The notes: generated from the sequence alone by a model not told the origin. A DNA stretch of 58,598 nucleotides from Candidatus Nitrosopumilus sp. (GCA_029263475.1 JAJCXK010000029.1:1-58598); one strand, 5' to 3'; positions 44,319 to 53,091 are shown, numbered from the stretch's first letter. Translations and numbers: made by a program.

Positions 44319-44556
44319 GCACATTTTCAGGATACTGCACTTGACATAGTATATCATTTAGCAAAAAAGAAGACAACCTGAATTTCAATCAAAGATGCAA
44401 TGATGATTGAATTGTACGACCAAAACCAATTTTAAAAATATTCACACATACCAAATACTTGAGATCACAAGTTAGAAAACATATTGTTTGAAAAATGAAT
44501 CACAAACATTAAGAGAGATATTCACTTAAATTGTTGAAATTGAGCGTAGAATCATT

Positions 44557-45555
44557 ATGATGGCAGCAGATTCAGGGGCAGCAGTACTCGAAACAAGTGA
44601 TGATGGTCCAAAAATACCAGATAAGAACAAAACAAAGTTTGACGTAATAATTATCGGAGCAGGCCCTTCAGGATATACCGCAGGAATCTATTGTTCCAGA
44701 GCAGGATATGACACTTTGATATTATCAGGGATACTACCAGGAGGACAACTAGTAAACACTACAGAGGTTGAGAACTACCCAGGATTTGAAAAGGGCATAA
44801 TGGGTCCAGATTTAATGATAGACATGAGAAAACAGTCTCAAAGAATGGGGACCACGATCATTGACGACGAAGTAGTTAATGTAGATTTTAGACATAAACC
44901 GTTCAAAGTGTTAACCGCCTCAGAAGAATACGAGGGACGTGCAGTAATCATTGCGACAGGCGCAAACCCAAGGAAGATGGGATTGGAAGGAGAACAGACG
45001 TTTGCAGGAAAAGGAGTATCATATTGTGCGACATGCGACGGACCATTTTTTAGAAATATGGAATTAGTCGTAGTAGGCGGGGGGGATTCTGCAATTGAAG
45101 AAGCTACGTTTCTAACAAAATTTGCAACAAAAGTTCATCTCGTACACAGGCGCGGAGAACTTCGCGCAAGCAAGGTAATGCAAGAGAGGGCACTAAACAA
45201 TGAGAAGATACAATTCCACTGGGATACAGAAGTTACAGACATCAGGGGGGATCAAAAAATGCAGCAAGCAGTATTAAAGAATCTAAAAACAAATGAAGAA
45301 AAGACAATTGACGTAGGAGGATTGTTTGTGGCAATCGGACACGAACCGAATACAAAGTTATTCAAAAATCAAATAAATCTGGATGGAGAGGGATACGTGT
45401 CATTAAAGGAAAAAACCCATACCAACATAGAAGGGATATTTGCAGCAGGTGATGTGCACGATAGAAGTTACAGACAGGCAATTACTGCGGCAGCGTTTGG
45501 ATGCATGGCAGCAATTGATGTGGACAAATACCTGACAGAAAGTGCAGACAAATAG
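44557..45555 (+). CDS. trxB: thioredoxin reductase
   Basis: 332 residues. FAD-binding IIGAGPSGYTAGIYCSRAG, the redox pair CATCDG, NADPH-binding VVVGGGDSAIEEA, and a GIFAAGDVHD end. It reduces thioredoxin-type proteins with NADPH. A 20-residue N-terminal extension precedes the core. A small CxxC protein follows 2 bases later. Confidence 0.93.
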   Translation: MMAADSGAAVLETSDDGPKIPDKNKTKFDVIIIGAGPSGYTAGIYCSRAGYDTLILSGILPGGQLVNTTEVENYPGFEKGIMGPDLMIDMRKQSQRMGTTIIDDEVVNVDFRHKPFKVLTASEEYEGRAVIIATGANPRKMGLEGEQTFAGKGVSYCATCDGPFFRNMELVVVGGGDSAIEEATFLTKFATKVHLVHRRGELRASKVMQERALNNEKIQFHWDTEVTDIRGDQKMQQAVLKNLKTNEEKTIDVGGLFVAIGHEPNTKLFKNQINLDGEGYVSLKEKTHTNIEGIFAAGDVHDRSYRQAITAAAFGCMAAIDVDKYLTESADK

Positions 45556-45557
45556 CA

Positions 45558-45854
45558 ATGAGAAATGCGCAATGCATGCAATGTCTTAACAAATTTCACG
45601 AGAAAGAAATCTATACAATCCAACAGTTTCAGTATAGAAAAGAACCATCGTACAGATGGTCACGGGAATTCTTTGAAAGATCAGGAATTGGCGAATGGGA
45701 TTCATTTTGTGAGAAATGCATGGGTTTTCACGCAGATAATTCAATGAAAGCATGGGCAGAATCAAGGTCTAAGCTCTTTATTGAAACGAAAAAAGCAAAA
45801 ATACGTGAGCCAGAATCCAGAAAATCTGAAAAAGTCAGTAAAAGAACACAGTGA
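45558..45854 (+). CDS. zinc-finger-like small protein
   Basis: 98 residues. CMQCLNKF near the start and FCEKCMGFH near residue 50 form a split CxxC ribbon; the C-terminus is strongly basic. Immediately after trxB, perhaps a redox-sensitive partner, though this is only inference from position. Confidence 0.6.
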   Translation: MRNAQCMQCLNKFHEKEIYTIQQFQYRKEPSYRWSREFFERSGIGEWDSFCEKCMGFHADNSMKAWAESRSKLFIETKKAKIREPESRKSEKVSKRTQ

Positions 45855-46278
45855 AAAACTGGCAAAGTTAGGAATAGAGTTAGGAAAAAACCAGTTCAAC
45901 TACAAGATTAAAGAAAAAGCATCCAAGGAATATTGGCAGGGCAGGATAGAGGATTTTAAAAAATACAACGAAAAAGGGCTTGAATACTATAGTCAAGTAC
46001 ATGCCATAATGAATTTAATCAGCAAAGACGAAGCACAAATGTTTCTGCTACGTACAAGTAAGTTTCAGCAGTTGAGTAAGATAATGATCGAGGTAATGGA
46101 AAACGTAAGAGAAAACCCATCAATCATAGATCCAAAGGATAAACAGCAAAGCAAGTGGAGTAAAAAAATTAAAAGTCAGATTACCGAATACAGTGACAAA
46201 TGCCTGCAACACGAAATAGATACAAACACAATATTCAGGGAATTTTATGAAAAACGCCTAAAGGAAATTTTGGAATAA
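45805..46278 (+). CDS. helical hypothetical protein
   Basis: 157 residues from GTG 45805 (the frame is open from TTG 45781). Charged amphipathic helices throughout (KKSVKEHSEKLAKLGIELG), probably coiled coil. It overlaps the end of the zinc-finger gene by about 50 bases in another frame. Function unknown. Confidence 0.55.
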   Translation: MSQNPENLKKSVKEHSEKLAKLGIELGKNQFNYKIKEKASKEYWQGRIEDFKKYNEKGLEYYSQVHAIMNLISKDEAQMFLLRTSKFQQLSKIMIEVMENVRENPSIIDPKDKQQSKWSKKIKSQITEYSDKCLQHEIDTNTIFREFYEKRLKEILE

Positions 46279-46286
46279 TCAATTTA

Positions 46287-47279
46287 TCAGTATGCCAATT
46301 CAGACATGTGCTTCGCACTTTTAAGAGAACTATCAAATTCATCCTCAGTCATCACATTCTGTTTTGCGTAAACACTTTTGAATTTTCGTCCATCATCAGC
46401 AAAAATCCCCACAACACATGCATCATCTTGTACAGAATACTTTTTCATACATGCATACACTGCCGCAGAAGACGGACTTATCAAAAGATGATCCTTTCTA
46501 AAAACTTCGCCTACCACTGAAAACGCTTCATCGTTATCAATAGAAACCCAATCATCAACAACGCTTTCTCGTTTTAAGAACAAATCAGGCTTTGCAGATT
46601 CCTCAAAGTTTCTCCACCCCTGAATGAGATGGTTTTGCTGAGGCTGACATCCAATTATCCTAACATCGGGATTTTTTTCCTTTAGAAAAGTACCTATGCC
46701 AGTAATCGTTCCACCAGTACCAACGCCAGTAAAGAAATGAGTCACCTTGCCATCAGTCTGTTTCCATATTTCAGGCCCCGTTCCAACATAGTGGCCCATG
46801 AAATTTGCCTCGTTGGCATATTGGTTTGGAGAATAATACGTATCAGGCCTAGATGACGCAATTGATGTCGCAAGTGCAATACTCTGATCAGTACCCGCAC
46901 CGACCTTTGGACACAAATCATCACTAGTTTCAAAAACCTTGGCGCCAAGATTGCGAATGATATCCTTGGTCTCGTTACTAACCTTATCAGGTATCACGAT
47001 CTCGACTTTGTAACCAAGTACGTTGGCGATTCCAGTTAGTGCAATACCAGTATTTCCAGACGTCGGCTCGATGATTATGCTTTTATCCTTTTTCAGAATG
47101 CCTCGGTCCTCACCGTCTTTAATCATCCAAAACACAGCTCTGTCTTTGACAGATCCAAACGGGTTATGTCCTTCAAGTTTTGCAAAGTATTTTACGCCAT
47201 CATGAGAAAGGGAATCCAAATCTACAAGAGGGGTATTGCCAACACGATTCAAAATGTCTGCGTCATTTACAAGAGGCAT
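46287..47279 (-). CDS. cysM: PLP-dependent cysteine synthase family protein
   Basis: 330 residues. Lysine for pyridoxal phosphate in GHNPFGSVKDRA, substrate loop PTSGNTGIALT, and phosphate-binding GVGTGGTITGIG. It makes cysteine from O-acetylserine or O-phosphoserine plus sulfide or a sulfur carrier. A C-terminal extension (FKSVYAKQNVMTEDEF) is present. It is 8 bases downstream of a TusA-like gene, suggesting persulfide delivery. Confidence 0.9.
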   Translation of the reverse strand: MPLVNDADILNRVGNTPLVDLDSLSHDGVKYFAKLEGHNPFGSVKDRAVFWMIKDGEDRGILKKDKSIIIEPTSGNTGIALTGIANVLGYKVEIVIPDKVSNETKDIIRNLGAKVFETSDDLCPKVGAGTDQSIALATSIASSRPDTYYSPNQYANEANFMGHYVGTGPEIWKQTDGKVTHFFTGVGTGGTITGIGTFLKEKNPDVRIIGCQPQQNHLIQGWRNFEESAKPDLFLKRESVVDDWVSIDNDEAFSVVGEVFRKDHLLISPSSAAVYACMKKYSVQDDACVVGIFADDGRKFKSVYAKQNVMTEDEFDSSLKSAKHMSELAY

Positions 47280-47287
47280 AATTTGGA

Positions 47288-47524
47288 TTATTTCACCTTT
47301 TTAATTTGAAATGTGATTGTGTCACCATCTTTAGACAAGCTCAATAGCTCATGCCCGTTTCGTGTGACCCATCTAGAAATGTCGTCTTCAGCTGCAGGAT
47401 CATCAGCAGATACGGTGATGATTTCACCCACTTGCATTCTTTCAATCTCAATTTTTGTTCTAAACACAGGTTCAGGACAGAACAGTCCAGTTGCATCTAA
47501 TTTTTTTTCAGGAGATTCAGACAT
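47288..47524 (-). CDS. tusA: TusA/SirA-like sulfur carrier
   Basis: 78 residues. LDATGLFCPEPVFRTKIEIE carries the CPxP motif whose cysteine accepts persulfide, followed by the usual ITVSADDPAAEDDI strand. Together with cysteine synthase it forms a two-gene sulfur-transfer operon. Confidence 0.9.
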   Translation of the reverse strand: MSESPEKKLDATGLFCPEPVFRTKIEIERMQVGEIITVSADDPAAEDDISRWVTRNGHELLSLSKDGDTITFQIKKVK

Positions 47525-47740
47525 CAGTTACCAATTAAAAAAGAACGATTTGTCATATTAAAATCTAATCAAGCATGAAATATCATAGATTTAACAAGCA
47601 AAACAATACAAGTTTTAACCTAGAACTGGTCAAAGACTACGAAAATAATTTATGATTCCCGACTTTCTTCCTGTTTCAGTATATAATGACATGGTATTTG
47701 ATAATGTTCTGAAACTTTTTTTCCACTGATAATTTCTCAT

Positions 47741-47959
47741 TCACACATGCGGATAGAAAATCCAGATGTTCTTATTCTTGATGTCAATATCCATCTTTCT
47801 CAATACTACACCTGAACACGTATGAAATGATTTTCCAAGAGTTCTCCTAGAAGTGATTGATGCAGTACCGCACAATCTGCCTGTAAAATGCTTTCTAGTT
47901 CATTCCTTAAAGTGGTAGAACATTACCTTCGTGTACGCTTTGGTATCACGGTTTAGCAT
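47741..47959 (-). pseudogene. small gene interrupted by an in-frame TGA
   Basis: ATG 47959 gives MLNRDTKAYTKVMFYHFKE, then TGA at 47902-47900, then the same frame continues TRKHFTGRLCGTASITSRRT and on to LRKMDIDIKNKNIWIFYPHV with a clear stop. The second half looks strongly coding and has no good start. Family not recognised. Confidence 0.5.
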
Positions 47960-47960
47960 C

Positions 47961-48113
47961 TTAAAGAACACGAGATCCTAGACTAGACACATTTGAGTCT
48001 AAAAGAACGGGTTTTGTTGAATCAAAAAATGGAACAGAGCCCATGCAAAATCCCGTTCGATTTCCTTTAGAGCGCTTCGGACTCAGGGGGTAGAGGTGGA
48101 CTTGTTCTGACAT
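47961..48113 (-). other. 50-codon frame or structured region upstream of the broken gene
   Basis: An ATG frame reads MSEQVHLYPLSPKRSKGNR and ends one base before the 47959 ATG. The same DNA has paired segments (AACGGG-TTTT with AAAATCCCGTT; GAGTC with GACTC), so a structured RNA is an alternative. I cannot decide between them. Confidence 0.25.
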
Positions 48114-48170
48114 ACTATAGAACTAGATAGAACTTAAACAAGTGTATCATTCATTGATTATTTTTCAGCT

Positions 48171-48338
48171 ATGATTTTTGATTACAGTAAATCTAAGAGA
48201 AATTATCCAGTTGTACCAAATGAATCAATACAAAACACATTTTCTATGATACCAATGACGATTCCTGATCATGCATTTGTCAAACGAAAGGTGTTTCTTG
48301 CACAAGATGCTGGCAATGATTATCAAGCATACTTGTAA
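48171..48338 (+). CDS. 55-aa hypothetical protein
   Basis: Reads MIFDYSKSKRNYPVVPNESI, then TIPDHAFVKRKVFLAQD and a tyrosine-rich end. Good coding character. No family recognised. A 13-codon frame follows it directly. Confidence 0.5.
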   Translation: MIFDYSKSKRNYPVVPNESIQNTFSMIPMTIPDHAFVKRKVFLAQDAGNDYQAYL

Positions 48339-48622
48339 TGGATGAAACATTTTTGCTTAAGAACGACGGGTCATTGTAATCTAAAATATCATTTAATCCC
48401 CTTTGCATCTACCTTGTAAAGATGGCACTTTCCTTATTATTTCATTTTAGTCATTGCGTTTATTGAAAATGGTAGACAATGCGTAATGAGTGTAGTATTT
48501 CTGACCTACAGTATACCCTGATCATGTCTTACCTCATTACGTTGCATGTCATAGATCCCAGAGTACAATAATTCAGGAATAAGAGATGAGGTTATTGTGA
48601 AATTTGAACGGATGAAAAAACT

Positions 48623-48690
48623 GTTGACCTAGATCGAATCAATTTTGCACAGACAGTTTCAAATTATCACCGTTGATAATTACAATCCTC
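48623..48690 (+). promoter_or_regulatory. conserved leader of the zinc-ribbon family (copy 4)
   Basis: TTGACCTAGATCGAATCAA starts 67 bases before the ATG. ATTATCA and TGATAAT (4-base loop) form a perfect inverted repeat ending about 11 bases before the start codon. Confidence 0.75.
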
Positions 48691-48786
48691 ATGAAAGGAT
48701 TATGTTCAAAATGCTACGATTCAGGAGTCACAATAGTCATTGATGATGAATCAGGCCTTGCAGTATGCAAGAAATGCATGAATTAG
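48691..48786 (+). CDS. 31-aa TFIIB-like zinc-ribbon microprotein (archetype)
   Basis: Reads MKGLCSKCYDSGVTIVIDDE, then SGLAVCKKCMN. Two CxxC knuckles around a DDESG turn, closely like the zinc ribbon that starts archaeal TFB but with no other TFB domain. The gene ends 2 bases before the convergent zinc-ribbon gene at 48789. May compete with TFB for RNA polymerase or act as a small regulator; this is inference. Confidence 0.75.
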   Translation: MKGLCSKCYDSGVTIVIDDESGLAVCKKCMN

Positions 48787-48788
48787 AG

Positions 48789-49007
48789 TCAAATTCGCCT
48801 TATTTCATTTTTAACCATCATCATTTTCCTGCTTGATGCGGCCTTGGGTTTTGTTCTTAATACCCCCGCACAGCACGGGCATCGAATTCCTTTCCAATCC
48901 GTAAAAATATCACATGCAGTACACCGCTTTTGTCCTACCCCGTATCGGGTATGAGGCTTTGGCGGCTTTGTCACCTTATGTCGTGAGCAGGCTCCCTTGC
49001 ACGGCAT
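48789..49007 (-). CDS. zinc-ribbon protein, GQKRC-RCPCC family
   Basis: 72 residues. SRHKVTKPPKPHTRYGVGQK, then CTACDIF, WKGIRCPCC and a basic tail (SSRKMMMVKNEIRR). Paralogue of 20008-20205. Zinc binding by four cysteines is nearly certain; function unknown. Confidence 0.75.
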   Translation of the reverse strand: MPCKGACSRHKVTKPPKPHTRYGVGQKRCTACDIFTDWKGIRCPCCAGVLRTKPKAASSRKMMMVKNEIRRI

Positions 49008-49352
49008 TATGAAATAGTTATTTTATTTTGTAATATAACAAGTACTGTTCATTTGTTCATATCCATCATCAGTATTGCCTAAATATCAGTTTGAGGAATA
49101 CAAAACAGATGTTAGAACTCTCGCCAAAATACAAAATAGTTTTTGGTCTTAAGATCTAATACATTATTTTTGAACTGATCGTGTATACGTTTACAAACCT
49201 ATCAATGATCCGTCAGTAGAATGCCTTAAATCAAATATTCACATATCATGTTCCTAGGATGGCGGCATGCCCTTTCGTGTTGTTTGATTTCATCTTGCTG
49301 CCCCATCCAATTTGATTTTTACGTATCTGAATTGTGAAGCAAATCCTGAACA

Positions 49353-49406
49353 ATGGATAAGTCCTTCGTATGCCTCTTATGCAAAAAAGTACTACACATA
49401 TCATGA
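49353..49406 (+). CDS. possible 17-aa CxxC peptide
   Basis: Reads MDKSFVCLLCKKVLHIS and ends by ATGA overlap with the next frame. Very short; it could be half of a lost zinc ribbon. Confidence 0.25.
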   Translation: MDKSFVCLLCKKVLHIS

Positions 49407-49534
49407 AATCAAACACAACAACAAACCAATCAAGAGAAATCTCATTAACTGTAGATGGGATATATGGCAACATGTCAAGCATTTGGAATAAAGTCAGAGC
49501 ATCCAAACTGACAATCAAAGTAGGTTCATCTTAG
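49403..49534 (+). CDS. 43-aa hypothetical protein
   Basis: Reads MKSNTTTNQSREISLTVDGI, then SSIWNKVRASKLTIKVGSS. It looks soluble and coding and is followed by two hairpins, which supports transcription on this strand. No family recognised. Confidence 0.45.
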   Translation: MKSNTTTNQSREISLTVDGIYGNMSSIWNKVRASKLTIKVGSS

Positions 49535-49556
49535 ATTATTTTTTGTTCTAATCTAA
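49531..49556 (+). terminator. hairpin with T-tract
   Basis: TTAGATTA and TAATCTAA form a perfect stem with a T-rich loop, overlapping the stop of the 49403 frame. Confidence 0.5.
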
Positions 49557-49559
49557 CAT

Positions 49560-49583
49560 GTGGGCTCAATTTTTTGGGCCCAC
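49560..49583 (+). terminator. GC-rich hairpin
   Basis: GTGGGCTC and GGGCCCAC pair over 8 bases (one T-G pair) around an A/T loop. It may act with the preceding hairpin as a double terminator for either strand. Confidence 0.5.
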
Positions 49584-49755
49584 GTAATCTATGCCTGATT
49601 TTTCTAGTCACGGGAAAAATTTATTTTCAAATCAAAACAGGAACAACCCAAGGTTCATCGGTTCATAATCCTAATGGAGATTGTGAATCAAAACAAAATC
49701 TCTTTCCAGGCATAATTTTTGACAATTTTTGATTTTGTAAATAATAGACATATTG

Positions 49756-50220
49756 TTATTTTTGAGTCCAATGTATTGGCATGTTTGTTTGTATGTGATA
49801 AATGGATTCAAGAAGAAGAAATACTTTCAAAGAATTTTCTTCATTATGCAGAAATTCATCATATTTCCAATGTCCCACTACATGTCTATTTGGAAAAATA
49901 TCATCAATGGCATCTACCCATTTGAATTGCTTAACAACTGGACCTTTAAGTAAAAATTCATTTAATGATTCAAGCAATTTTCTGAACATAAACGGCGCAT
50001 ATTCTTCATTTGAATGTGCTTGTTCTAAAAATCTCTTTATTCTGCCTGCGGTGTTATTTGGTACAACATGAAATTGAGAATATAAAAAATCGGTAATTAC
50101 TCCTTCAATATGTGGTGATAGTATGTGAATACTGGCTACATATTTGCCATTGATATGGCTGAATAATGCTTCTTCGAATACTTTTCTACGTTTGAAATAA
50201 AATTCAGAATTTTCCCATTT
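49756..50220 (-). pseudogene. C-terminal part of a HEPN-like protein after an in-frame stop
   Basis: Continues the frame of the 50221-50865 gene after its TAA with no start codon: KWENSEFYFKRRKVFEEALF and on to DIFPNRHVVGHWKYDE and NSLKVFLLLESIYHI. The R-x4-H motif followed by a leucine-rich helix is typical of HEPN ribonuclease or HEPN-like domains in defence and toxin systems. About 154 residues. See the N-terminal part for context. Confidence 0.6.
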
Positions 50221-50865
50221 TTAAATTAATTTTTGTATAAATTTTGAATTTCCATGTTCCAAAAATATTTGTCTTGCATTTTCCAATTTTTTATCTTCAA
50301 TTTCTTTTGTAATTTTACTTAGGGGATAAGGTATCAAAGAGGGGATGATCCACAACCCTATTTCTTGTAATGATTTAGCTAATCTATCACAATATTTTAT
50401 CACCTTAAGATCAATTTCTCGCTGAATTGAATTGGTGATAATTTGGCCTGAATGTCTTAATCTATCATCATCTATTTTATAATTATCACGTGTAGGGCTA
50501 AAATCAAAAGTGATCTCCATGTTATTTTCAAAAAATTCAATATAGATGAAACCCACATGCTTGTTGTCTATCTTTGGACGAAGTACATCTATCACCTTTT
50601 GTAATTCGTAGAGATATACTTCCTGATCAACTTCAAATGTCACATGAGGTGCTTTTTTGATTAATGCCTGCCACAAGATTTCTTTATCAAATTCTATTTT
50701 GTTAGGACCATGTTTGGGTAAAAGAATTCTGCAGGATGACCATGTAAATTTATCAGTTATTTCTCCCAAAATCCTTCTACGTTTTATTTCAGGTTCAATC
50801 CAAATTTTTGATACTTGATTAAAGAGATTGTTTGCAGCTTCTTCATCAAACAAATTTTGATTCAT
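50221..50865 (-). CDS. N-terminal part of an interrupted HEPN-like protein
   Basis: 214 residues starting MNQNLFDEEAANNLFNQVSK, an alpha/beta domain of unknown family (VGFIYIEFFENNMEITFDFS). It ends in TAA at 50221, but the same frame goes on for 154 more codons to 49756 with coding character and an R-x4-H motif. A single base change would restore a protein of about 369 residues. Divergent from the broken PIN gene at 51027, so the two may have formed one defence or toxin locus. Confidence 0.6.
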   Translation of the reverse strand: MNQNLFDEEAANNLFNQVSKIWIEPEIKRRRILGEITDKFTWSSCRILLPKHGPNKIEFDKEILWQALIKKAPHVTFEVDQEVYLYELQKVIDVLRPKIDNKHVGFIYIEFFENNMEITFDFSPTRDNYKIDDDRLRHSGQIITNSIQREIDLKVIKYCDRLAKSLQEIGLWIIPSLIPYPLSKITKEIEDKKLENARQIFLEHGNSKFIQKLI

Positions 50866-51026
50866 TTATTTTACAATACAGGGTTAGTGATAAAAGAACA
50901 TCTTTTTGATTTTAATATCAGTTATTCATTTCATCAAATTTAATTTTAGACTATTGGAAAAGAAGTAATGTGAAATGTATGGGACTAGAAAGTGATCTTT
51001 AAACCAAAGATGTTTTTTTACATGTT

Positions 51027-51515
51027 ATGTATGAAAATTCAAATGCAGGAAACCCACAAACTCTAGCCAATTGGATACACAAAGAGGGATTTGACAAAAA
51101 TTTAACTGTGAAATTAATTCATAATAATAATTGTATTTGTTTGATTGAAGGTCACGACACATTTATTATCAAAAGTTTCGATAATTCTGAAGAAGTTAAG
51201 AAAAGTTTAATCAATGCAGGATTCGTAAACATGTTTTTATTTTTCACAGAAAATTCAAATCCTGAATCTGGAAATCATTCTATCAATTTAGATATGGATA
51301 TTTCACGGTGGTTTTTGGACGCTTTACGTAAGAAAATCATTGTTCCAGATACAAATATCCTTTTGAATAGATTATTTTCAACCATGGATGAAATTGTTGG
51401 CCAAAATATAACTAAACAAATGAAAATAAAAATTCCAAGATTATCCATACTAGAATTAGAGAAAAAAGCAAATCAAGATAAGAAAAAACATGGAAAAAAA
51501 GAAGTATGTTTTTAG
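51027..51515 (+). CDS. N-terminal part of a frameshifted PIN-domain nuclease
   Basis: 162 residues. An unknown N-terminal domain (about 100 residues) is followed by IIVPDTNILLNRLFS (first PIN Asp) and IPRLSILELEKKA (conserved Glu). The frame ends after a run of seven A at 51491-51497; the rest of the PIN domain lies in the next frame at 51506. PIN domains are Mg-dependent ribonucleases, often toxins. Confidence 0.65.
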   Translation: MYENSNAGNPQTLANWIHKEGFDKNLTVKLIHNNNCICLIEGHDTFIIKSFDNSEEVKKSLINAGFVNMFLFFTENSNPESGNHSINLDMDISRWFLDALRKKIIVPDTNILLNRLFSTMDEIVGQNITKQMKIKIPRLSILELEKKANQDKKKHGKKEVCF

Positions 51516-52003
51516 GATATAGTGAATTGATGTATCTAAAAGAGAATGGGGCTACACCCTTGAAGGAATTAAGCATTGAAACTTTAACAGGATTTTCCAA
51601 TATTCGTGGAAATGAAAACACTGATGAATGGATAAGACGTGAAATTAATGAAGCAAAAAATACGCCAAAACCTTTGAGTTCACTTGAAATTGGATTTTTA
51701 GGAGATGGCTCTTCCAGAAAATTCAACGAATACGTTTTCATCACATCAGATCTAATTAATTCGATGTCAGCTGTTGCTGAAAATATAGATACCATCTACG
51801 TATCAAAATTTAACGAGTGGGAAAATAAATTAAGAAATGGGAATTTATTACAAGTCTCCAGATTGATTGTAACTCTTTCTATTCTCTTTGAAAATATTAT
51901 AGTAGAAATCAATTCTAAAAAAATTAAATTCCAAGGAATGTGGTCTGGAAAAACAATGTGGGATTATACAAAAGAGCATTTTAAATTTGAAATGTTAAGA
52001 TAA
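51506..52003 (+). CDS. C-terminal part of a frameshifted PIN-domain nuclease
   Basis: 165 residues in the frame that would follow if one base were gained or lost in the A-run. It supplies the remaining PIN acids (NTDEWIRREINEA; FITSDLINSMSAVAENIDTI). The natural protein would span 51027-52003, about 325 residues. The tail (IVEINSKKIKFQGMWSGKT) is beyond the PIN fold. Confidence 0.6.
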   Translation: MFLGYSELMYLKENGATPLKELSIETLTGFSNIRGNENTDEWIRREINEAKNTPKPLSSLEIGFLGDGSSRKFNEYVFITSDLINSMSAVAENIDTIYVSKFNEWENKLRNGNLLQVSRLIVTLSILFENIIVEINSKKIKFQGMWSGKTMWDYTKEHFKFEMLR

Positions 52004-52033
52004 ATCATTTTTTAATCACACATTGCCATTTTT

Positions 52034-52053
52034 ATAATCTTCCTTAGGATTAT
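52034..52053. terminator. hairpin between convergent genes
   Basis: ATAATC and GATTAT pair across an 8-base loop, between the stops of the PIN gene and the minus-strand membrane gene. A similar hairpin lies at 52619. Confidence 0.45.
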
Positions 52054-52071
52054 GAAAACAATTAATGAAAG

Positions 52072-52562
52072 TTAATCTGCACTTTTCAATTTTTTTTCTT
52101 TGAATTTCATTATTTCAAACACTATCAATACCAATAACCCTGCTCCTATTCCTTCCAAAGAACCATTAATCACACCTTGAGTAATTCCATTTTCAAAGGG
52201 AATCTGATATAGAAAAGCCCATCCTATCCACGTTATAATGGAGACAAGAATTGAAATAATTATTGATATTGGGAGACATATCATTATACGTCCTATGGAC
52301 CACAAAACATGTCTACCTGTTTTTTCATATATGATGCCTAACCCAATTCCACTTATAGCTCCTGCAACTGGAGATCCTACAAACATGTGAAGAAAAGCAT
52401 TGAAAAATTCAATAAATCCAAATAGAATACCAGTGACGAGAAGAAATAAAAAATCTACCTCATCGGTAGATGCTGTAATACTATTAACAATTTTTATTGT
52501 GAAAAATCCCCCTAAACCACCAACAAAAAACCTATTGCAGAATATCCCAGTCTATCATCCAT
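52072..52562 (-). pseudogene. small polytopic membrane protein, frameshifted near its start
   Basis: ATG 52562 gives MDDRLGYSAIG and then a six-T run; the frame breaks there, while the next frame continues FFVGGLGGFFTIKIVNS, LLVTGILFGFIEFF, and MFVGSPVAGAISGIGLGIIY to 52072. One extra T restores a protein of about 163 residues with four to five helices. The shorter intact frame starts at ATG 52386 (104 residues). Unknown family. Confidence 0.55.
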
Positions 52563-52618
52563 GTGTTTGATGGATTTATTTTAAAATTGTTTAACAATTC
52601 AAGATTCAAAATGATTTT

Positions 52619-52642
52619 TCATAATCCTATCTAAGATTATGA
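52619..52642 (-). terminator. hairpin after the 52645 gene
   Basis: TCATAATC and GATTATGA pair perfectly over 8 bases, 3 bases beyond the stop of the 52645-53043 gene. Confidence 0.5.
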
Positions 52643-52644
52643 AG

Positions 52645-53043
52645 CTAAACTATGATGATTCCTTGTTTTATCAAATACTCTATTCCACTTAGAAAATCAT
52701 CATCGGAAATTAATCCCTGAGTCCAAAAGTCAGCATTACTCTTGATCCAGGAGGGAATTTCATTTGATTGTTCCTGAGAGATTTCATCAGTCACGGGGAC
52801 ATCTAATATCCCATTTTTAATAAGAAACTGAATTCCTGAAATGAACGTGCCATCATCAATTTGATCATTTACCCAAAACTGGGCATTATTTTTAATCCAT
52901 TCAGGTATCTTGTAGGATACTGAAGAATCATTGGTTTTTAGAGAAACTTCGGTTCCCATAGTTGCCGTTGAAATCGATTTATCAGTAAGATCAAATGTTC
53001 GCATGGATTCTAAAAATTCATTGCGAAAATCATCAAAATCCAC
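52645..53043 (-). CDS. WIKNNAxFW-repeat segment, C-terminal part of an interrupted secreted protein
   Basis: 132 residues. Two copies of a repeat common in surface proteins of this group: IPEWIKNNAQFWVNDQIDD and IPSWIKSNADFWTQGLISDD, each followed by a GI-FLIK-GI end. GTG 53043 is a weak start. The frame is open upstream to the TGA that ends the 53092 gene (KFEDGRNYALEFSADD), so both are probably one gene. Confidence 0.65.
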   Translation of the reverse strand: MDFDDFRNEFLESMRTFDLTDKSISTATMGTEVSLKTNDSSVSYKIPEWIKNNAQFWVNDQIDDGTFISGIQFLIKNGILDVPVTDEISQEQSNEIPSWIKSNADFWTQGLISDDDFLSGIEYLIKQGIIIV

Positions 53044-53091
53044 ATCATCTGCACTGAATTCTAATGCATAATTCCTACCGTCTTCAAATTT

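Noticed and set aside
47985..48115. tRNA-like words (TAGAGCGCTTCGGACTCA and CCCGTTCGATTTCC)
   Set aside because: They resemble D-arm/anticodon-stem and T-loop words, but no acceptor stem or T-stem pairing can be built in either direction, including a permuted order.
49246..49518. 90-codon minus-strand ORF
   Set aside because: The plus strand carries a more plausible small gene (49403-49534) followed by hairpins.
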